Shown here in pieces: positions 1-9,415 of a stretch of 59,561 nt of DNA. Where the stretch lies: assembly GCF_001436505.1 (NCBI RefSeq), contig NZ_AYYI01000010.1, positions 1-59,561 on the forward strand, in the 5' to 3' direction. The stretch is from Loigolactobacillus rennini DSM 20253 (GTDB lineage: Bacteria; Bacillota; Bacilli; Lactobacillales; Lactobacillaceae). The position numbers were made by a program, and so were the translations under genes. The stretch's first letter is position 1; the number at the start of each line of letters is the position of its first letter. The notes under the pieces are model-generated. The model made no database searches and was not told where the DNA came from. It saw only the letters and a program-made list of their open reading frames with translations.

Positions 1-67
1 GTGATTAGAACTTTTATAATTAATTCACCAACAACAGTTGACGAAGAGCCTTTTTTTACTGCTAACA

Positions 68-1504
68 TTATTTACGTCTTCTCCGGGCCTTTTTTAGCCG
101 TTTACGTTTACGCTTTTTTTGTTTACGTGCCATCGAACCCATTGCCATTTTTCCTAATTTGCCTGACATCCCTTGGCCAAATAACTGATCCATGCCGGAG
201 AAGTTTCCTTTGGACATTTTATTCATCATTTTCCGGGATTGATTAAACTGTTTGATCATCCGGTTAACTTCTTGAATTGGTCGGCCAGCACCTGCTGCGA
301 TGCGCCGGCGACGACTAGGATTCAACAGACCTGGTTTAACCCGCTCTGCCGGTGTCATGGAATAAACCACGGCCTTCATGTGACCAATTTGTTCTGGCCC
401 CATTTGAATTTGGTCGGCGCCAGGAATTTTATTCATTCCTGGCATCATTTTCATAATGTCTTTTACACCGCCCATTTTTTGAACCTGATCCAATTGATCA
501 ATAAAATCATTAAAATCAAAGGTATTTTCTTGAACTTTTTCCGCTAAATCGGCTGCTTTTTTCTCATCATAATCAGTTTGTGCCTTTTCAATTAGCGTAA
601 GCATGTCACCCATGCCTAAAATTCGGTCAGCCATTCGATCGGGATGGAATACATCTAACTCGCTAAGTTTTTCACCTTGACCGGTAAATTTAATTGGTTT
701 GCCCGTCACTGCCCGGATTGATAAAGCAGCCCCACCACGGGTGTCACCATCTAATTTAGTTAAAACAACACCAGTGATGTCCAATTGCTGATTAAAACTC
801 TCCGCCACGTTAACAGCATTTTGCCCGGTCATCGCATCTACTGTGAGCAAAATCTCATTCGGCTGCGCAATTGCTTTTAAATCAGCCAGTTCTTGCATTA
901 ACTTTTCATCAATTTGTAACCGACCGGCAGTATCAATGATGACATAATCATTTTTCTTCTCTGCTGCCTGCGCTAAACCTTGCTTAACGATTTCTCGTGG
1001 ATCCACGTCTGTCCCTAATTGGAAAACAGGTGCATCCACTTGTTGCGCAACCGTTTGTAACTGCTCAATTGCCGCTGGCCGGTACACATCGGCTGCAATA
1101 AATAGTGGCCGCGCCTTAGCCTGTTTTTTCAGCCGGTAAGCTAATTTACCTGCCGTGGTGGTTTTACCGGCACCTTGCAGTCCTACCATCATAATAATCG
1201 TTGGAATGTGGGGTGCCTTATTTAGAGGAACAGCTTCTTTCCCCATAACTTTTGTTAATTCTTCATCCACGATTTTAACAATTTGTTGGGCTGGAGTTAA
1301 GCTGTCTAAAACTTCTGCGCCTAAAGCGCGTTCGCGAACTGTTTTGACGAAGTCTTTAACTACGCCAAAGTTAACGTCGGCTTCTAATAAAGCCAATCGG
1401 ATCTCACGCATCGCCTCACGTAGATCTTTTTCAGTAATTTTACCTTTACGCCGCAATTTGCCCATTGCGTTTTGTAAACGTTCTGTTAAGCCTTCAAATG
1501 CCAT
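68..1504 (-). CDS. ffh: Signal recognition particle protein Ffh (SRP54)
   Basis: GTPase subunit of the signal recognition particle; binds 4.5S RNA and signal peptides and delivers ribosomes to FtsY at the membrane. The 478 residues show the N helical bundle, a P-loop GLQGAGKT at about 108-115, DTAGR and TKLDGDTRGG G motifs, then a methionine-rich M domain from about residue 300. The C-terminal tail is strongly basic, as often in lactobacilli. It lies 16 bp after ylxM and both should share one transcript. Family length is normal and identity is certain. The expected downstream gene (rpsP) would lie outside the window. Confidence 0.98.
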   Translation of the reverse strand: MAFEGLTERLQNAMGKLRRKGKITEKDLREAMREIRLALLEADVNFGVVKDFVKTVRERALGAEVLDSLTPAQQIVKIVDEELTKVMGKEAVPLNKAPHIPTIIMMVGLQGAGKTTTAGKLAYRLKKQAKARPLFIAADVYRPAAIEQLQTVAQQVDAPVFQLGTDVDPREIVKQGLAQAAEKKNDYVIIDTAGRLQIDEKLMQELADLKAIAQPNEILLTVDAMTGQNAVNVAESFNQQLDITGVVLTKLDGDTRGGAALSIRAVTGKPIKFTGQGEKLSELDVFHPDRMADRILGMGDMLTLIEKAQTDYDEKKAADLAEKVQENTFDFNDFIDQLDQVQKMGGVKDIMKMMPGMNKIPGADQIQMGPEQIGHMKAVVYSMTPAERVKPGLLNPSRRRRIAAGAGRPIQEVNRMIKQFNQSRKMMNKMSKGNFSGMDQLFGQGMSGKLGKMAMGSMARKQKKRKRKRLKKARRRRK

Positions 1505-1520
1505 CTATGTCACCCTCTAA

Positions 1521-1862
1521 TTATTCTGCTTCATTTTGCTCTAACGCATTGATTAAGGCAATTAATTGCGCATCATCTGCATAGTGCTGCTTAATGTAAG
1601 CACTCAATTGATCCGCCAATGCATTGCGTTTTTGAAAATTATGGTAAAGCTGCAACTTTTTTTCATAATCTTCTAAAATAACTTCCGTCCGTTTAATATT
1701 ATCATAAACCGCTTGCCTGCTGACATTAAACTCTTCGGCAATTTCACCTAATGAGTAATCATCTGCATAATAAAGTTGAATGTATTGATGCTGCTTTGAT
1801 GTTAATAAAGGTGCATAAAACTCAAAAAGTGAATTGATTCGGTAATTTTTTTCGATTTCCAT
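1521..1862 (-). CDS. ylxM: YlxM family putative DNA-binding protein (UPF0122)
   Basis: Small helix-turn-helix protein encoded before ffh in Firmicutes and linked to the SRP pathway; its exact role is poorly defined. The sequence has a sigma-70 region 4-like HTH ([18 protein letters not shown], middle of the protein). I chose the second ATG (113 residues) because GGAG sits 6 nt upstream of it, and this gives the family-typical MEIEK start; an ATG 15 bp upstream is possible but has no ribosome site. It is normally co-transcribed with ftsY, but here a plus-strand gene separates the two. Confidence 0.93.
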   Translation of the reverse strand: MEIEKNYRINSLFEFYAPLLTSKQHQYIQLYYADDYSLGEIAEEFNVSRQAVYDNIKRTEVILEDYEKKLQLYHNFQKRNALADQLSAYIKQHYADDAQLIALINALEQNEAE

Positions 1863-1899
1863 TTTAATCTCCAGCATATCCGTTAATGCATACTTATTA

Positions 1900-1929
1900 A
1901 GCGTACCCTAACCTAAATAGAAAAGTCAA
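1900..1929 (-). promoter_or_regulatory. Putative promoter of ylxM-ffh
   Basis: On the minus strand, TTGACT (1924-1929), an 18-bp spacer and TACGCT (1900-1905). The -35 is good and the -10 weak. A promoter is needed here because the gene upstream on this strand, ftsY, is separated by an opposing gene and a terminator. Confidence 0.4.
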
Positions 1930-1967
1930 TCCGGTTTTAAAACTCATCACAACTGGTGGAAAAAGGC

Positions 1968-1995
1968 TTACTTTTTAATCATAATCTGCTAAAAT
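1968..1995 (+). promoter_or_regulatory. Promoter of the small membrane protein gene
   Basis: TTACTT (1968-1973), 16-bp spacer, TAAAAT (1990-1995) preceded by TGC, an extended -10. It lies about 40 bp before the start codon of the plus-strand membrane protein gene. Confidence 0.6.
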
Positions 1996-2036
1996 GGAAT
2001 TAAGGTATGCAATTTGATTTTAAAGGAGGCCACATG

Positions 2037-2363
2037 ATGGTACCAACAATCATTTATTGGGGCAGTGTTTTAGTCTTAGCTGTCTGGCTAATTTGGAACG
2101 TTGGTTTCTCCATTAAATATTTAATTAGTGGTGAACGTGGTAATTTATGGGCTTTTGCTTTCTTAAACATCTTTGCCTTAATCTTTGGGTTATTAGTGGT
2201 TTGGGCTTACGGGCAAAACGGCTTTTTAGAATGGGCATTAGCAACAGATTCCAGCCAAGTACAACAAACCGCTTGGCTTGCAATTAACAACTGGATTAAC
2301 GTTGCTTTGATCATCATCCAATTCTTCTTAGGACGCACCAAACAAGCACAACCAGCTAAATAA
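2037..2363 (+). CDS. Unrecognised small three-helix membrane protein
   Basis: I do not recognise this 108-residue protein. It has three predicted membrane segments (about residues 4-25, 37-60 and 80-98), few charged residues between them and a polar lysine-containing tail. A very strong ribosome site AAAGGAGG (2022-2029) precedes ATG ATG; the second ATG has the better 7-nt spacing, the first (2034) is possible. It has its own extended -10 promoter and a bidirectional terminator, so it is a self-contained unit. It sits on the opposite strand between ftsY and ylxM, which are usually adjacent. Confidence 0.85.
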   Translation: MVPTIIYWGSVLVLAVWLIWNVGFSIKYLISGERGNLWAFAFLNIFALIFGLLVVWAYGQNGFLEWALATDSSQVQQTAWLAINNWINVALIIIQFFLGRTKQAQPAK

Positions 2364-2375
2364 TTAGCTTGGAAA

Positions 2376-2417
2376 AAAACAGCGGACAAGTCGTCATCAC
2401 GGCTTATCCGCTGTTTT
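2376..2417. terminator. Bidirectional rho-independent terminator
   Basis: Long stem AACAGCGGA / TCCGCTGTT with further inner pairing, A-run on the left and T-run on the right. It can end both the plus-strand membrane protein transcript and the minus-strand rnc-smc-ftsY transcript. Confidence 0.85.
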
Positions 2418-2446
2418 TATTAGGTTGAAAATGATTTCAAATCATC

Positions 2447-3463
2447 TCAATCATCCGTTTTTGCAGCATCAGGTTGAACTAAATCTTTAAATAACCCATA
2501 CACAAACTCATTAGGATCAAAGGCTTGTAAATCATCGATTTGTTCACCTAAGCCTACCAATTTAACCGGAACTTTCAATTCACTGCGAATAGCAAGGACT
2601 ATGCCACCTTTAGCCGTTCCGTCTAGTTTGGTCAGCACAATACCAGTAACGTCTGTGGTTTCTTTAAATTGTTTCGCTTGGATTAAGGCATTTTGACCCG
2701 TTGTCGCATCTAACACCAATAACACTTCATGTGGTGCCTCCGGAATTTCCCGGTGAATCACGCGTTTGATTTTTTCCAATTCGTTCATTAAGTTAACTTT
2801 ATTTTGCAAGCGACCGGCTGTATCAACTAATAAAACGTCATCTTGCTCCTGTTTAACTTTTTGAACCGCATCGTAGACCACCGCTGCAGGATCACTTTTA
2901 GCTTTACCAGTCACAACGGGAACATCAGCACGTTTACCCCAGACCTCTAATTGCTCAATGGCACCTGCTCGAAAGGTGTCTGCAGCAGCTAAAACCACTT
3001 TCTTACCTTCCTGCTGGTATTGATGAGCGAGCTTGCCAACCGTGGTCGTTTTACCCACACCATTGACACCGACAAATAAGATCACCGTTGGTCCTTTTTC
3101 AGCAAAATTCAAACTGTTCTTTTCATCGGCCCCTTCGGCTTCATAAATGTCCACTAGTTTCTCAATGATCGTTTGCGTGACTTCTTGCTGGCTTTTTGCA
3201 TTGCGCAATTTCACTTCATCACGTAGTTCATCACTGATTTTAACGGCCATTTCGTAGCCAACATCTGCCCCGATTAAAGCTTCTTCTAAATTATCAAAGA
3301 ATTCTTCATCAACACTGCGAAAATTTGCAAACAAAGCATTTAGTCGCTGCCCAAAAGTTTGGCGGCTTTTAGCTAAACCTTTATCATATTTTTCTTCTGT
3401 TTTGGTTTCTGTTTCATTCTTTTGACCGCTAAAAGCTTGTTTAATTTTATTAAATAGTCCCAT
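2447..3463 (-). CDS. ftsY: SRP receptor FtsY
   Basis: Membrane-associated GTPase that docks the SRP-ribosome complex at the translocon. The 338 residues have a short charged A region (1-35), the N domain, a P-loop GVNGVGKT at about 132-139, DTAGRLQNK and TKLDGTAKGG. The A region is short, as in most Gram-positives. It follows smc by 29 bp, the conserved rnc-smc-ftsY order, and ends before a bidirectional terminator. Identity is certain. Confidence 0.98.
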   Translation of the reverse strand: MGLFNKIKQAFSGQKNETETKTEEKYDKGLAKSRQTFGQRLNALFANFRSVDEEFFDNLEEALIGADVGYEMAVKISDELRDEVKLRNAKSQQEVTQTIIEKLVDIYEAEGADEKNSLNFAEKGPTVILFVGVNGVGKTTTVGKLAHQYQQEGKKVVLAAADTFRAGAIEQLEVWGKRADVPVVTGKAKSDPAAVVYDAVQKVKQEQDDVLLVDTAGRLQNKVNLMNELEKIKRVIHREIPEAPHEVLLVLDATTGQNALIQAKQFKETTDVTGIVLTKLDGTAKGGIVLAIRSELKVPVKLVGLGEQIDDLQAFDPNEFVYGLFKDLVQPDAAKTDD

Positions 3464-3492
3464 CTATCTGTCTCCTTTCCGTTACCTAATTT

Positions 3493-6400
3493 TTAAGCAC
3501 TGGCTTCCCGTTGTGCGTCTTCCAACGCCACAGAAACCATCTTCGACACCCCAGATTCTTGCATGGCTACACCAAATAAGACATCCATTGCCATCATAGT
3601 TCCTTTACGGTGGGTAATCACAATGAACTGAGTTTGTTGATCATACCGTTTTAAAAAGCGGCCAAAGTGTGCCACATTTGCTTCATCCAAGGCAGCCTCA
3701 ACTTCATCTAAAATACATAATGGCACCGGACGGACATTAATAATCGCAAATAATAATGTAATTGCTGTTAATGCCTGTTCGCCACCGGATAATAAGCTCA
3801 GCTGTTGTAACTTTTTCCCTGGCGGTTGTGCTGTAATTTCAATTCCTGTGGTTAATAGATCAGTGGGATCCGTTAAACTCAAATTAGCCTGTCCGCCGCC
3901 AAACATCAATGGAAAAATCTCTGCAAAGGCCTTGGCAGTTGCCTCAAAAGTAGCCTTAAATCGTTGGCCAACTTCTTGGTCCATTTCTGTCATCGTGGCA
4001 GTCAGCTGTTCTCTAGCCGTCAGTAAATCCTTGCGCTGTTCCAGCAAAAAGTCATAGCGCTGACTAACTCGCTGGTATTCCGCAATGGCGCCCAGATTAA
4101 CTTCGCCTAAATCAGCCAAACCTAATTTTAATAATTTTTCTTGTTGCTTCAATTGACTAAAATCTGTTGTTAATGTGTCAGCCTTAGCTGCTTCAAAACT
4201 AAGTTGATAATCGCTTTCCAACTGTGTCAATGCTTGTTTTAATTGTTGGTTTAAATAATTCAAACTCGTTTTAAGTTGTTGTGCATTAGTGGCCTGCTTT
4301 TGGTAAGTGGCCTGTGCATGCGCCAATTGTTGTTCTTGTTGCTGCAAGGTGCTATCAATTTGTGCCCGCTGTAACTTTAACGTTTTAATTTGTTGTGATA
4401 ATTGTGCTAATTTTTGCGCACTGGCTTTTAATTCATCTTGATTAGCGCGATGATTTTGTTTTTGAGTATCAAGCTGTTGCTGTAGCTGTTTGGCTTGGCG
4501 TTGATCACGAGTAATTTCAGCTTGCAACGCACTTTGCTGCTCAACATGTTCACGATAAGCTTGCTGCCGCTGTCTTTGCCGTTCTTGTGCAACAGCAAGA
4601 GCTGTTTTCAACTGTTGCTGTTTTGCAGCACTAGCTGTTTGGTCAGCTTGCCAATTAGACAAGCGAGTTTGTTTTTCTGCTAGTTCAGTTTTTAATTGTT
4701 GAATTGCAGTAGTAACCTGTTGTGTTTGCTGTTGATTAGTTGTCAATTTTTCTTGATTACTAATTTTAGTTTCATTTTGCTGTTGATCCGTAAAAGCGAT
4801 GGCTTTTTGCTGTTGTGCCAACTGTGCTTGCTGCCGCTGAACATCTTTCACGATTCCTTGCTGTTCTAAAAGCTGGGGCGCCAGCGCCTTTAATTTTTGT
4901 TCTAGCGTAACATTTTGTTTTGCTGCCGCTTCCAGTTGCGCTTTTTTGGTTTGCAGTGCTTGTTCTTTAGCTGTTAATTGCTGTTTCATTTGGGCAATTT
5001 GAGCAGTTAATGTTTGTTGTTCTTGTTTTCTGGCTAATAAACCACCCCGCTGATTATGACCACCACCGGTCATTGCACCACCAGGATTCAACAAATCACC
5101 CTTTAAAGTGACAATCCGCACGCGGTGTCGTAGTGCTGTCGCAATTTTAATGGCTGCATCTAAATCAGTAGCAACCACAATGCGACCCAATAAATAACGG
5201 ATGACATTAGCATATGCTGATGAAAATGTCACTAGATCAGCTGCTAATCCAACGTAACCCGTAATGCCAGTTAACTGTTGCTTTTGAAATTGATTTAATG
5301 GTTGTGGCTGCATCACCGCTGCCGGCAAAAAGGTAGCCCGACCTAAACGATGGTGGCGCAAATAATTAATTCCATTCTTACCAGCCGCTTCATCTTTGAC
5401 CACAACCGACTGCAACTGGTTGCCCAGCGCACTTTCAATCGCTTGGTTATACTTTTGCGGTACGTCAATTAATTCGGCGACTGCACCAATAATCCCAGTA
5501 ATTTGCTTTTTATGTTTCAAAATGCCGCGAACACCAGCATAAAAGCCGCTATAATCTTCTTGCATCTCTGCTAAACTGGCTTGTTTTGCCTGTGCCTTTT
5601 GCATAATTGCTAACGCTTGGTACCATTGTTGCTGCTGCTGCTGATAATGAGCTTGCTCAGTTTGACTTTGGGATTGCAATTGTTGTCGTTGCTGCTGTAA
5701 CTGCTGCTGTTTTTTTGTAAGTTGAGTGACCTGTGCAGCCGCTTTTTCTTGTTGCTGTTTTAAAGCTTGTACACGTTGCATCAGCGCTTGCTGCTGTGCC
5801 TGTTGTTTTTGATCTTGAACTTGGTCTTGCTGTTGCTGACGTTTAAGGTAAACTGCTTCATTGTGTAGCGATGTTTGTTGCTGTAACTGATCAATATAGC
5901 GTTGCCGTAGTTTTTCAATGGCTTTTTCTAAAGTTGCTTTATCCAATTTTTGGTGTGCTTTAGCCTGTTTGATCTGTAATTCCTGTTGGTGTAATTGTTT
6001 AGCTGCTTGAGCCAACGCTTTTTTTTCATCAACTAAACTTTGATGTTGCTTTTGCAGTTTATCATTTTGTTGAGTTAGACCTGTTTTTAAGTTTGCTAGA
6101 TTTTCTTGCGCTACTCGCCGGCGCTCACCAACTAATTCTGTCTGACTAGAGAGCTCGCCTTGATGTTTAGTGATCTGCAATTGCTGTTGCTGCAATCGGT
6201 CTAATTGCTGGGCAACTTTTTGTTGCTGCTTTTTTTGCGCGTTAACTTGCGTTTGGAACTCATTTTGATTGTGCTGGGCTAACTGAACGTTCTCCTGTGT
6301 TTGTGCCAACGTTTGTTGTTGCTGATCGCGCTTAGCCGCCTGTGCTTCAATTTGCCGCACCAATAATGTTTTAGACACTTGGTCTAATTGCTTTTTCTGG

Positions 6401-7050
6401 CGCAAATAATCTTTTGCTAAACTACTTTGTTTTTTTAATGGCTCAACTTGCTGCGCTAACTCACTGATAATGTCCGAAACACGGTTTAGATTTGCAGCAG
6501 TTTCCGTTAACTGATTGTCTGCTTCCTTTTTACGCTGCTTATACTTGACAACGCCAGCCGCTTCCTCAATAATGCCGCGTCGCTGTGCTGGTTTACTATT
6601 AAAAATGGCCGCAATTTTTCCTTGTGAAATAATGGAAAAGGATTCTCGCCCCAGGCCAGAATCCATAAACAAATTCACAATATCACGTAATCGGCAGCTT
6701 TTTTGATTCAAATAAAAAGTAGACGTACCATCACGGTACAGTACGCGACTGACATTAACTTCATCATAATCTGATTTTAGCTGGTGATCCTGATTATCAA
6801 AGGTTAGGCTGACTTCGGCGCGATTTAACGGTTTGCGAGCATTAGAGCCAGCAAAAATAATATCTGGCATTTTACCCCCACGCAAATTCTTAGCGGATTG
6901 TTCACCTAAAGCCCAACGGATCGCTTCAGTAATATTGCTTTTACCACTACCGTTCGGGCCAACAATGCCGGTAATGCCATGATTAAATTGAATGGTCGTT
7001 TTATCAGCAAACGACTTGAACCCACTGATCTCCAAGGTTTTTAACTGCAA
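3493..7050 (-). CDS. smc: Chromosome segregation ATPase SMC
   Basis: Condensin ATPase that organises and segregates the chromosome with ScpA/ScpB (not in this window). The 1185 residues show Walker A GPNGSGKS at 31-38, two long coiled coils flanking a hinge (about 505-665, with GAMTGGG at its end), the signature LSGGEQALTAI and Walker B LCILDEVEAALDEANV near the C-terminus. The coiled coils are extremely glutamine-rich, with long Q tracts, while heads and hinge look normal. Start ATG and length fit the family. Confidence 0.98.
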   Translation of the reverse strand: MQLKTLEISGFKSFADKTTIQFNHGITGIVGPNGSGKSNITEAIRWALGEQSAKNLRGGKMPDIIFAGSNARKPLNRAEVSLTFDNQDHQLKSDYDEVNVSRVLYRDGTSTFYLNQKSCRLRDIVNLFMDSGLGRESFSIISQGKIAAIFNSKPAQRRGIIEEAAGVVKYKQRKKEADNQLTETAANLNRVSDIISELAQQVEPLKKQSSLAKDYLRQKKQLDQVSKTLLVRQIEAQAAKRDQQQQTLAQTQENVQLAQHNQNEFQTQVNAQKKQQQKVAQQLDRLQQQQLQITKHQGELSSQTELVGERRRVAQENLANLKTGLTQQNDKLQKQHQSLVDEKKALAQAAKQLHQQELQIKQAKAHQKLDKATLEKAIEKLRQRYIDQLQQQTSLHNEAVYLKRQQQQDQVQDQKQQAQQQALMQRVQALKQQQEKAAAQVTQLTKKQQQLQQQRQQLQSQSQTEQAHYQQQQQQWYQALAIMQKAQAKQASLAEMQEDYSGFYAGVRGILKHKKQITGIIGAVAELIDVPQKYNQAIESALGNQLQSVVVKDEAAGKNGINYLRHHRLGRATFLPAAVMQPQPLNQFQKQQLTGITGYVGLAADLVTFSSAYANVIRYLLGRIVVATDLDAAIKIATALRHRVRIVTLKGDLLNPGGAMTGGGHNQRGGLLARKQEQQTLTAQIAQMKQQLTAKEQALQTKKAQLEAAAKQNVTLEQKLKALAPQLLEQQGIVKDVQRQQAQLAQQQKAIAFTDQQQNETKISNQEKLTTNQQQTQQVTTAIQQLKTELAEKQTRLSNWQADQTASAAKQQQLKTALAVAQERQRQRQQAYREHVEQQSALQAEITRDQRQAKQLQQQLDTQKQNHRANQDELKASAQKLAQLSQQIKTLKLQRAQIDSTLQQQEQQLAHAQATYQKQATNAQQLKTSLNYLNQQLKQALTQLESDYQLSFEAAKADTLTTDFSQLKQQEKLLKLGLADLGEVNLGAIAEYQRVSQRYDFLLEQRKDLLTAREQLTATMTEMDQEVGQRFKATFEATAKAFAEIFPLMFGGGQANLSLTDPTDLLTTGIEITAQPPGKKLQQLSLLSGGEQALTAITLLFAIINVRPVPLCILDEVEAALDEANVAHFGRFLKRYDQQTQFIVITHRKGTMMAMDVLFGVAMQESGVSKMVSVALEDAQREASA

Positions 7051-7080
7051 ATTGCCAGCCCTCCTTCCATTGTTTTACGG

Positions 7081-7779
7081 TTAATCATCAGCTTGTAATT
7101 TTTGTAAGGCAACTTCTGCAGCTGCTTGTTCCGCAATTTTTTTAGTATGACCAGTTCCTCGGCCTAAAACTTGATCGTGGGCGATGACCTCAACTGTAAA
7201 TTTAGTATCATTAGCTGGACCAGTTTCCGAAATCAAATGATAAGTGATTTCAACTTCACCATCCCGCTGTAAATATTCCTGTAAGTTGGTTTTATGATCC
7301 ATAACGTAAGAAAAGGTCCCATTATCAATCTTAGGAAAAACCACCTGGGCAACAAACCGATGGACGGCTGCCACACCTTGATCTAAATATAATGAACCAA
7401 CGAAACTCTCAAAAATATCACACAATAGTGAATTACGTTGCCGAGCGCCATTATTTTCTTCACCTTTACCTAATTTAATGTAACGGTCAAAATGACATTC
7501 CCGCGCAAAAGCACTGAAACTATCCTCACAGACAATTGCTGCCCGTAATCGGGTCAATTTACCTTCAGGATAATTTGGGTACTTTTTATACAAATATTCC
7601 GACACCATAAGCTCCATTACCGCATCACCTAAAAATTCAATTCGTTGGTAATCCTGCAGTTTCAGGTTCGGGTGCTCATTGACATAAGAAGACTGTGTAA
7701 ATGCCTCCGTCAGCAAATCAACATTATGGTACTCAATACCAAAATTATCACGTAACTCGTTTAAAAAAGCTTGCTCCAC
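7081..7779 (-). CDS. rnc: Ribonuclease III
   Basis: Double-strand-specific endoribonuclease for rRNA maturation and mRNA processing. It has the signature RIEFLGDAVMEL, the second acidic motif CDIFESFVGSLYLD and a C-terminal dsRNA-binding domain (about 155-230). Two starts are plausible: GTG at 7779 with AGGGAG 8 nt upstream (chosen; 232 residues, matching relatives), or TTG at 7797 preceded by AAGGA (238 residues). A -10 TATAAT on the minus strand (7829-7834) may drive rnc-smc-ftsY. It is 30 bp upstream of smc. Confidence 0.96.
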   Translation of the reverse strand: MEQAFLNELRDNFGIEYHNVDLLTEAFTQSSYVNEHPNLKLQDYQRIEFLGDAVMELMVSEYLYKKYPNYPEGKLTRLRAAIVCEDSFSAFARECHFDRYIKLGKGEENNGARQRNSLLCDIFESFVGSLYLDQGVAAVHRFVAQVVFPKIDNGTFSYVMDHKTNLQEYLQRDGEVEITYHLISETGPANDTKFTVEVIAHDQVLGRGTGHTKKIAEQAAAEVALQKLQADD

Positions 7780-7898
7780 AACTTTTACTCCCTTCAAGCT
7801 TGTCCTTAGTGTTTGACTACAACAGCGTATTATACAGGTTTTTACAGTAAAACACTAATCAAAACTCAATCTAAGCAGCAGATTAATGCACCTAAATA

Positions 7899-7939
7899 AA
7901 AATGAGCCTAAGCGTTCCAAAAGGAGCACTTTGACTCAT
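7899..7939 (-). terminator. Terminator after acpP
   Basis: Two 17-nt arms (7902-7918 and 7923-7939) pair with three mismatches around an AAAA loop; on the minus strand the stem runs into TTTTTATTTA. It separates acpP from rnc. Confidence 0.75.
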
Positions 7940-7951
7940 CATGATGCTGCT

Positions 7952-8191
7952 TTATTGATGATTCTTGATGTAAGTGACTGCATCACCAACAGTAACTAAC
8001 TTTTCAGCATCCTCATCTGGGATCTCAGCGCCAAACGTATCTTCTAATTCTAGAATAAATTCCACAATATCAATTGAATCAGCGTCCAGGTCCTTTTTAA
8101 AATCTAATTTCATACTGAATTGATCGGCTGATAATTCAAAGCGCTCCTCAATCAATTTCGCGATCTTGTCATAAATTTCTTGTTCAGTCAT
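7952..8191 (-). CDS. acpP: Acyl carrier protein
   Basis: Carries acyl chains on 4'-phosphopantetheine for fatty-acid and phospholipid synthesis. At 79 residues it is acidic, with the attachment serine in the motif LDADSIDIVEF (Ser39) and the usual four-helix pattern. It follows plsX after 179 bp, a conserved pairing. Downstream is a terminator. A second ACP in the main fab cluster elsewhere is common in lactobacilli, so a symbol such as acpP or acpA depends on that. Confidence 0.96.
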   Translation of the reverse strand: MTEQEIYDKIAKLIEERFELSADQFSMKLDFKKDLDADSIDIVEFILELEDTFGAEIPDEDAEKLVTVGDAVTYIKNHQ

Positions 8192-8370
8192 TCAATCCCT
8201 CCTGGCCTAGCTAGCACAATTATCAGGCTAAGCAGTAAATTATAATTGTTTTCACTGGTGCAAGACTTAAAACCACCACGAAAAATGGCTGAACGCAACC
8301 GATCTTTTAAGGTGATTTTAAAGTTCAAATAGTAGTGTAATGGTTTTAATCCAGATTGTCTAGTCTAAAC

Positions 8371-9393
8371 TCAATCCTTTTTTTGTGGCGCTCGCGTTAA
8401 TTGATTCTGGCTAAAATAAGTGACCACATCATCAATAACATTTTTAGCCAACATTGCATGGATTTGACTAATAGTGTAATAAACTGCTGCTGGTGTTGCC
8501 GTACCGTGCGTTTTCACTACCGGTGCCTTCAATCCCAACAAAACAGCCCCACCATAGCGTGAATAATCAAATTGTTCTCGCATACCGCCTAAACTACTTT
8601 TTAACAAAGCACCGCCTATTTTACTTTTAACACCACCATTTAAAATGGTCCGTTTTAGCAAACTTAAAATGGACAACGCGGTGCCTTCAATAGATTTTAA
8701 CGCTGCATTACCAGTAAAACCATCGGTAACAATAACATCAGCACGCCCGTTTAATAATTCACGGGCTTCAATATTACCAATAAAATTCAAACTAGGTTCA
8801 GCTGCGATCAATTGATAAGCTGCTTTATGCAGTGCATTACCTTTATCTGGCTCAGTACCATTATTCAACAAAGCGATCCGCGGATGTGTAATGCCACGCA
8901 TATTTTTAGCATAATAATTTCCTAAAATTGCAAATTGATACAAGTATTCTGGTTTGCTATCTGCGTTAGCACCGATATCTAAAATGTTAAACTGCCCACC
9001 AGTACGGAAATCTGGTAAGGTTGGCGTCAATCCAGGACGGTCGATTCCCTTAATCCGGCCAATAATAAACAGACCTGCAGCTAATAAAGCCCCTGTGCTG
9101 CCTGCTGAAAAAATGGCATCCGCTTCGCCGGCTTTAACCGCTTGTGCAGCCACAACCATGGAAGCATCCTTTTTACGCCGCACCGCTTTAACGGGCTCTT
9201 CATCGTCTTGAATCACTTGACTGGTAGCAATAACAGTTAACCGTTGTGGATTTTTAATCACTTGTTGAATTTTAGTTTGATCACCATAGAGTAAAAATTC
9301 GATATCCGGAAACTGATCCCGGGCCCGTTCTACGCCAGGAATAACCGTTTTGGGACCATGGTCGCCCCCCATTGCATCTACTGCAATTTTCAT
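8371..9393 (-). CDS. plsX: Phosphate acyltransferase PlsX
   Basis: Makes acyl-phosphate from acyl-ACP for PlsY in phosphatidic acid synthesis; a peripheral membrane enzyme. The 340 residues begin with the hallmark MKIAVDAMGGDHGP and keep DEEPVKAVRRKKDASM and the GRADVIVTDGFTGN segment. It lies 22 bp after recG and is probably read from the recG transcript. Length and start are normal. Confidence 0.97.
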   Translation of the reverse strand: MKIAVDAMGGDHGPKTVIPGVERARDQFPDIEFLLYGDQTKIQQVIKNPQRLTVIATSQVIQDDEEPVKAVRRKKDASMVVAAQAVKAGEADAIFSAGSTGALLAAGLFIIGRIKGIDRPGLTPTLPDFRTGGQFNILDIGANADSKPEYLYQFAILGNYYAKNMRGITHPRIALLNNGTEPDKGNALHKAAYQLIAAEPSLNFIGNIEARELLNGRADVIVTDGFTGNAALKSIEGTALSILSLLKRTILNGGVKSKIGGALLKSSLGGMREQFDYSRYGGAVLLGLKAPVVKTHGTATPAAVYYTISQIHAMLAKNVIDDVVTYFSQNQLTRAPQKKD

Positions 9394-9415
9394 AAGTTAA
9401 CCTCCTGTAAAAAAT

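Noticed and set aside
1-67. Possible start of rpsP or a terminator after ffh
   Set aside because: No L… S16-like frame and no convincing stem-loop; the T-run on the plus strand has no matching stem within the window.
5580-6420. Low-complexity CAA/CAG-like repeats as a CRISPR or repeat array
   Set aside because: They are codons for glutamine in the SMC coiled coil and keep the reading frame; no spacer-repeat structure exists.
8192-8370. Possible FabT/FapR-type operator between plsX and acpP
   Set aside because: TTTGAACTTTAAA-like words are present, but no full palindrome matching the FabT consensus could be supported by eye.
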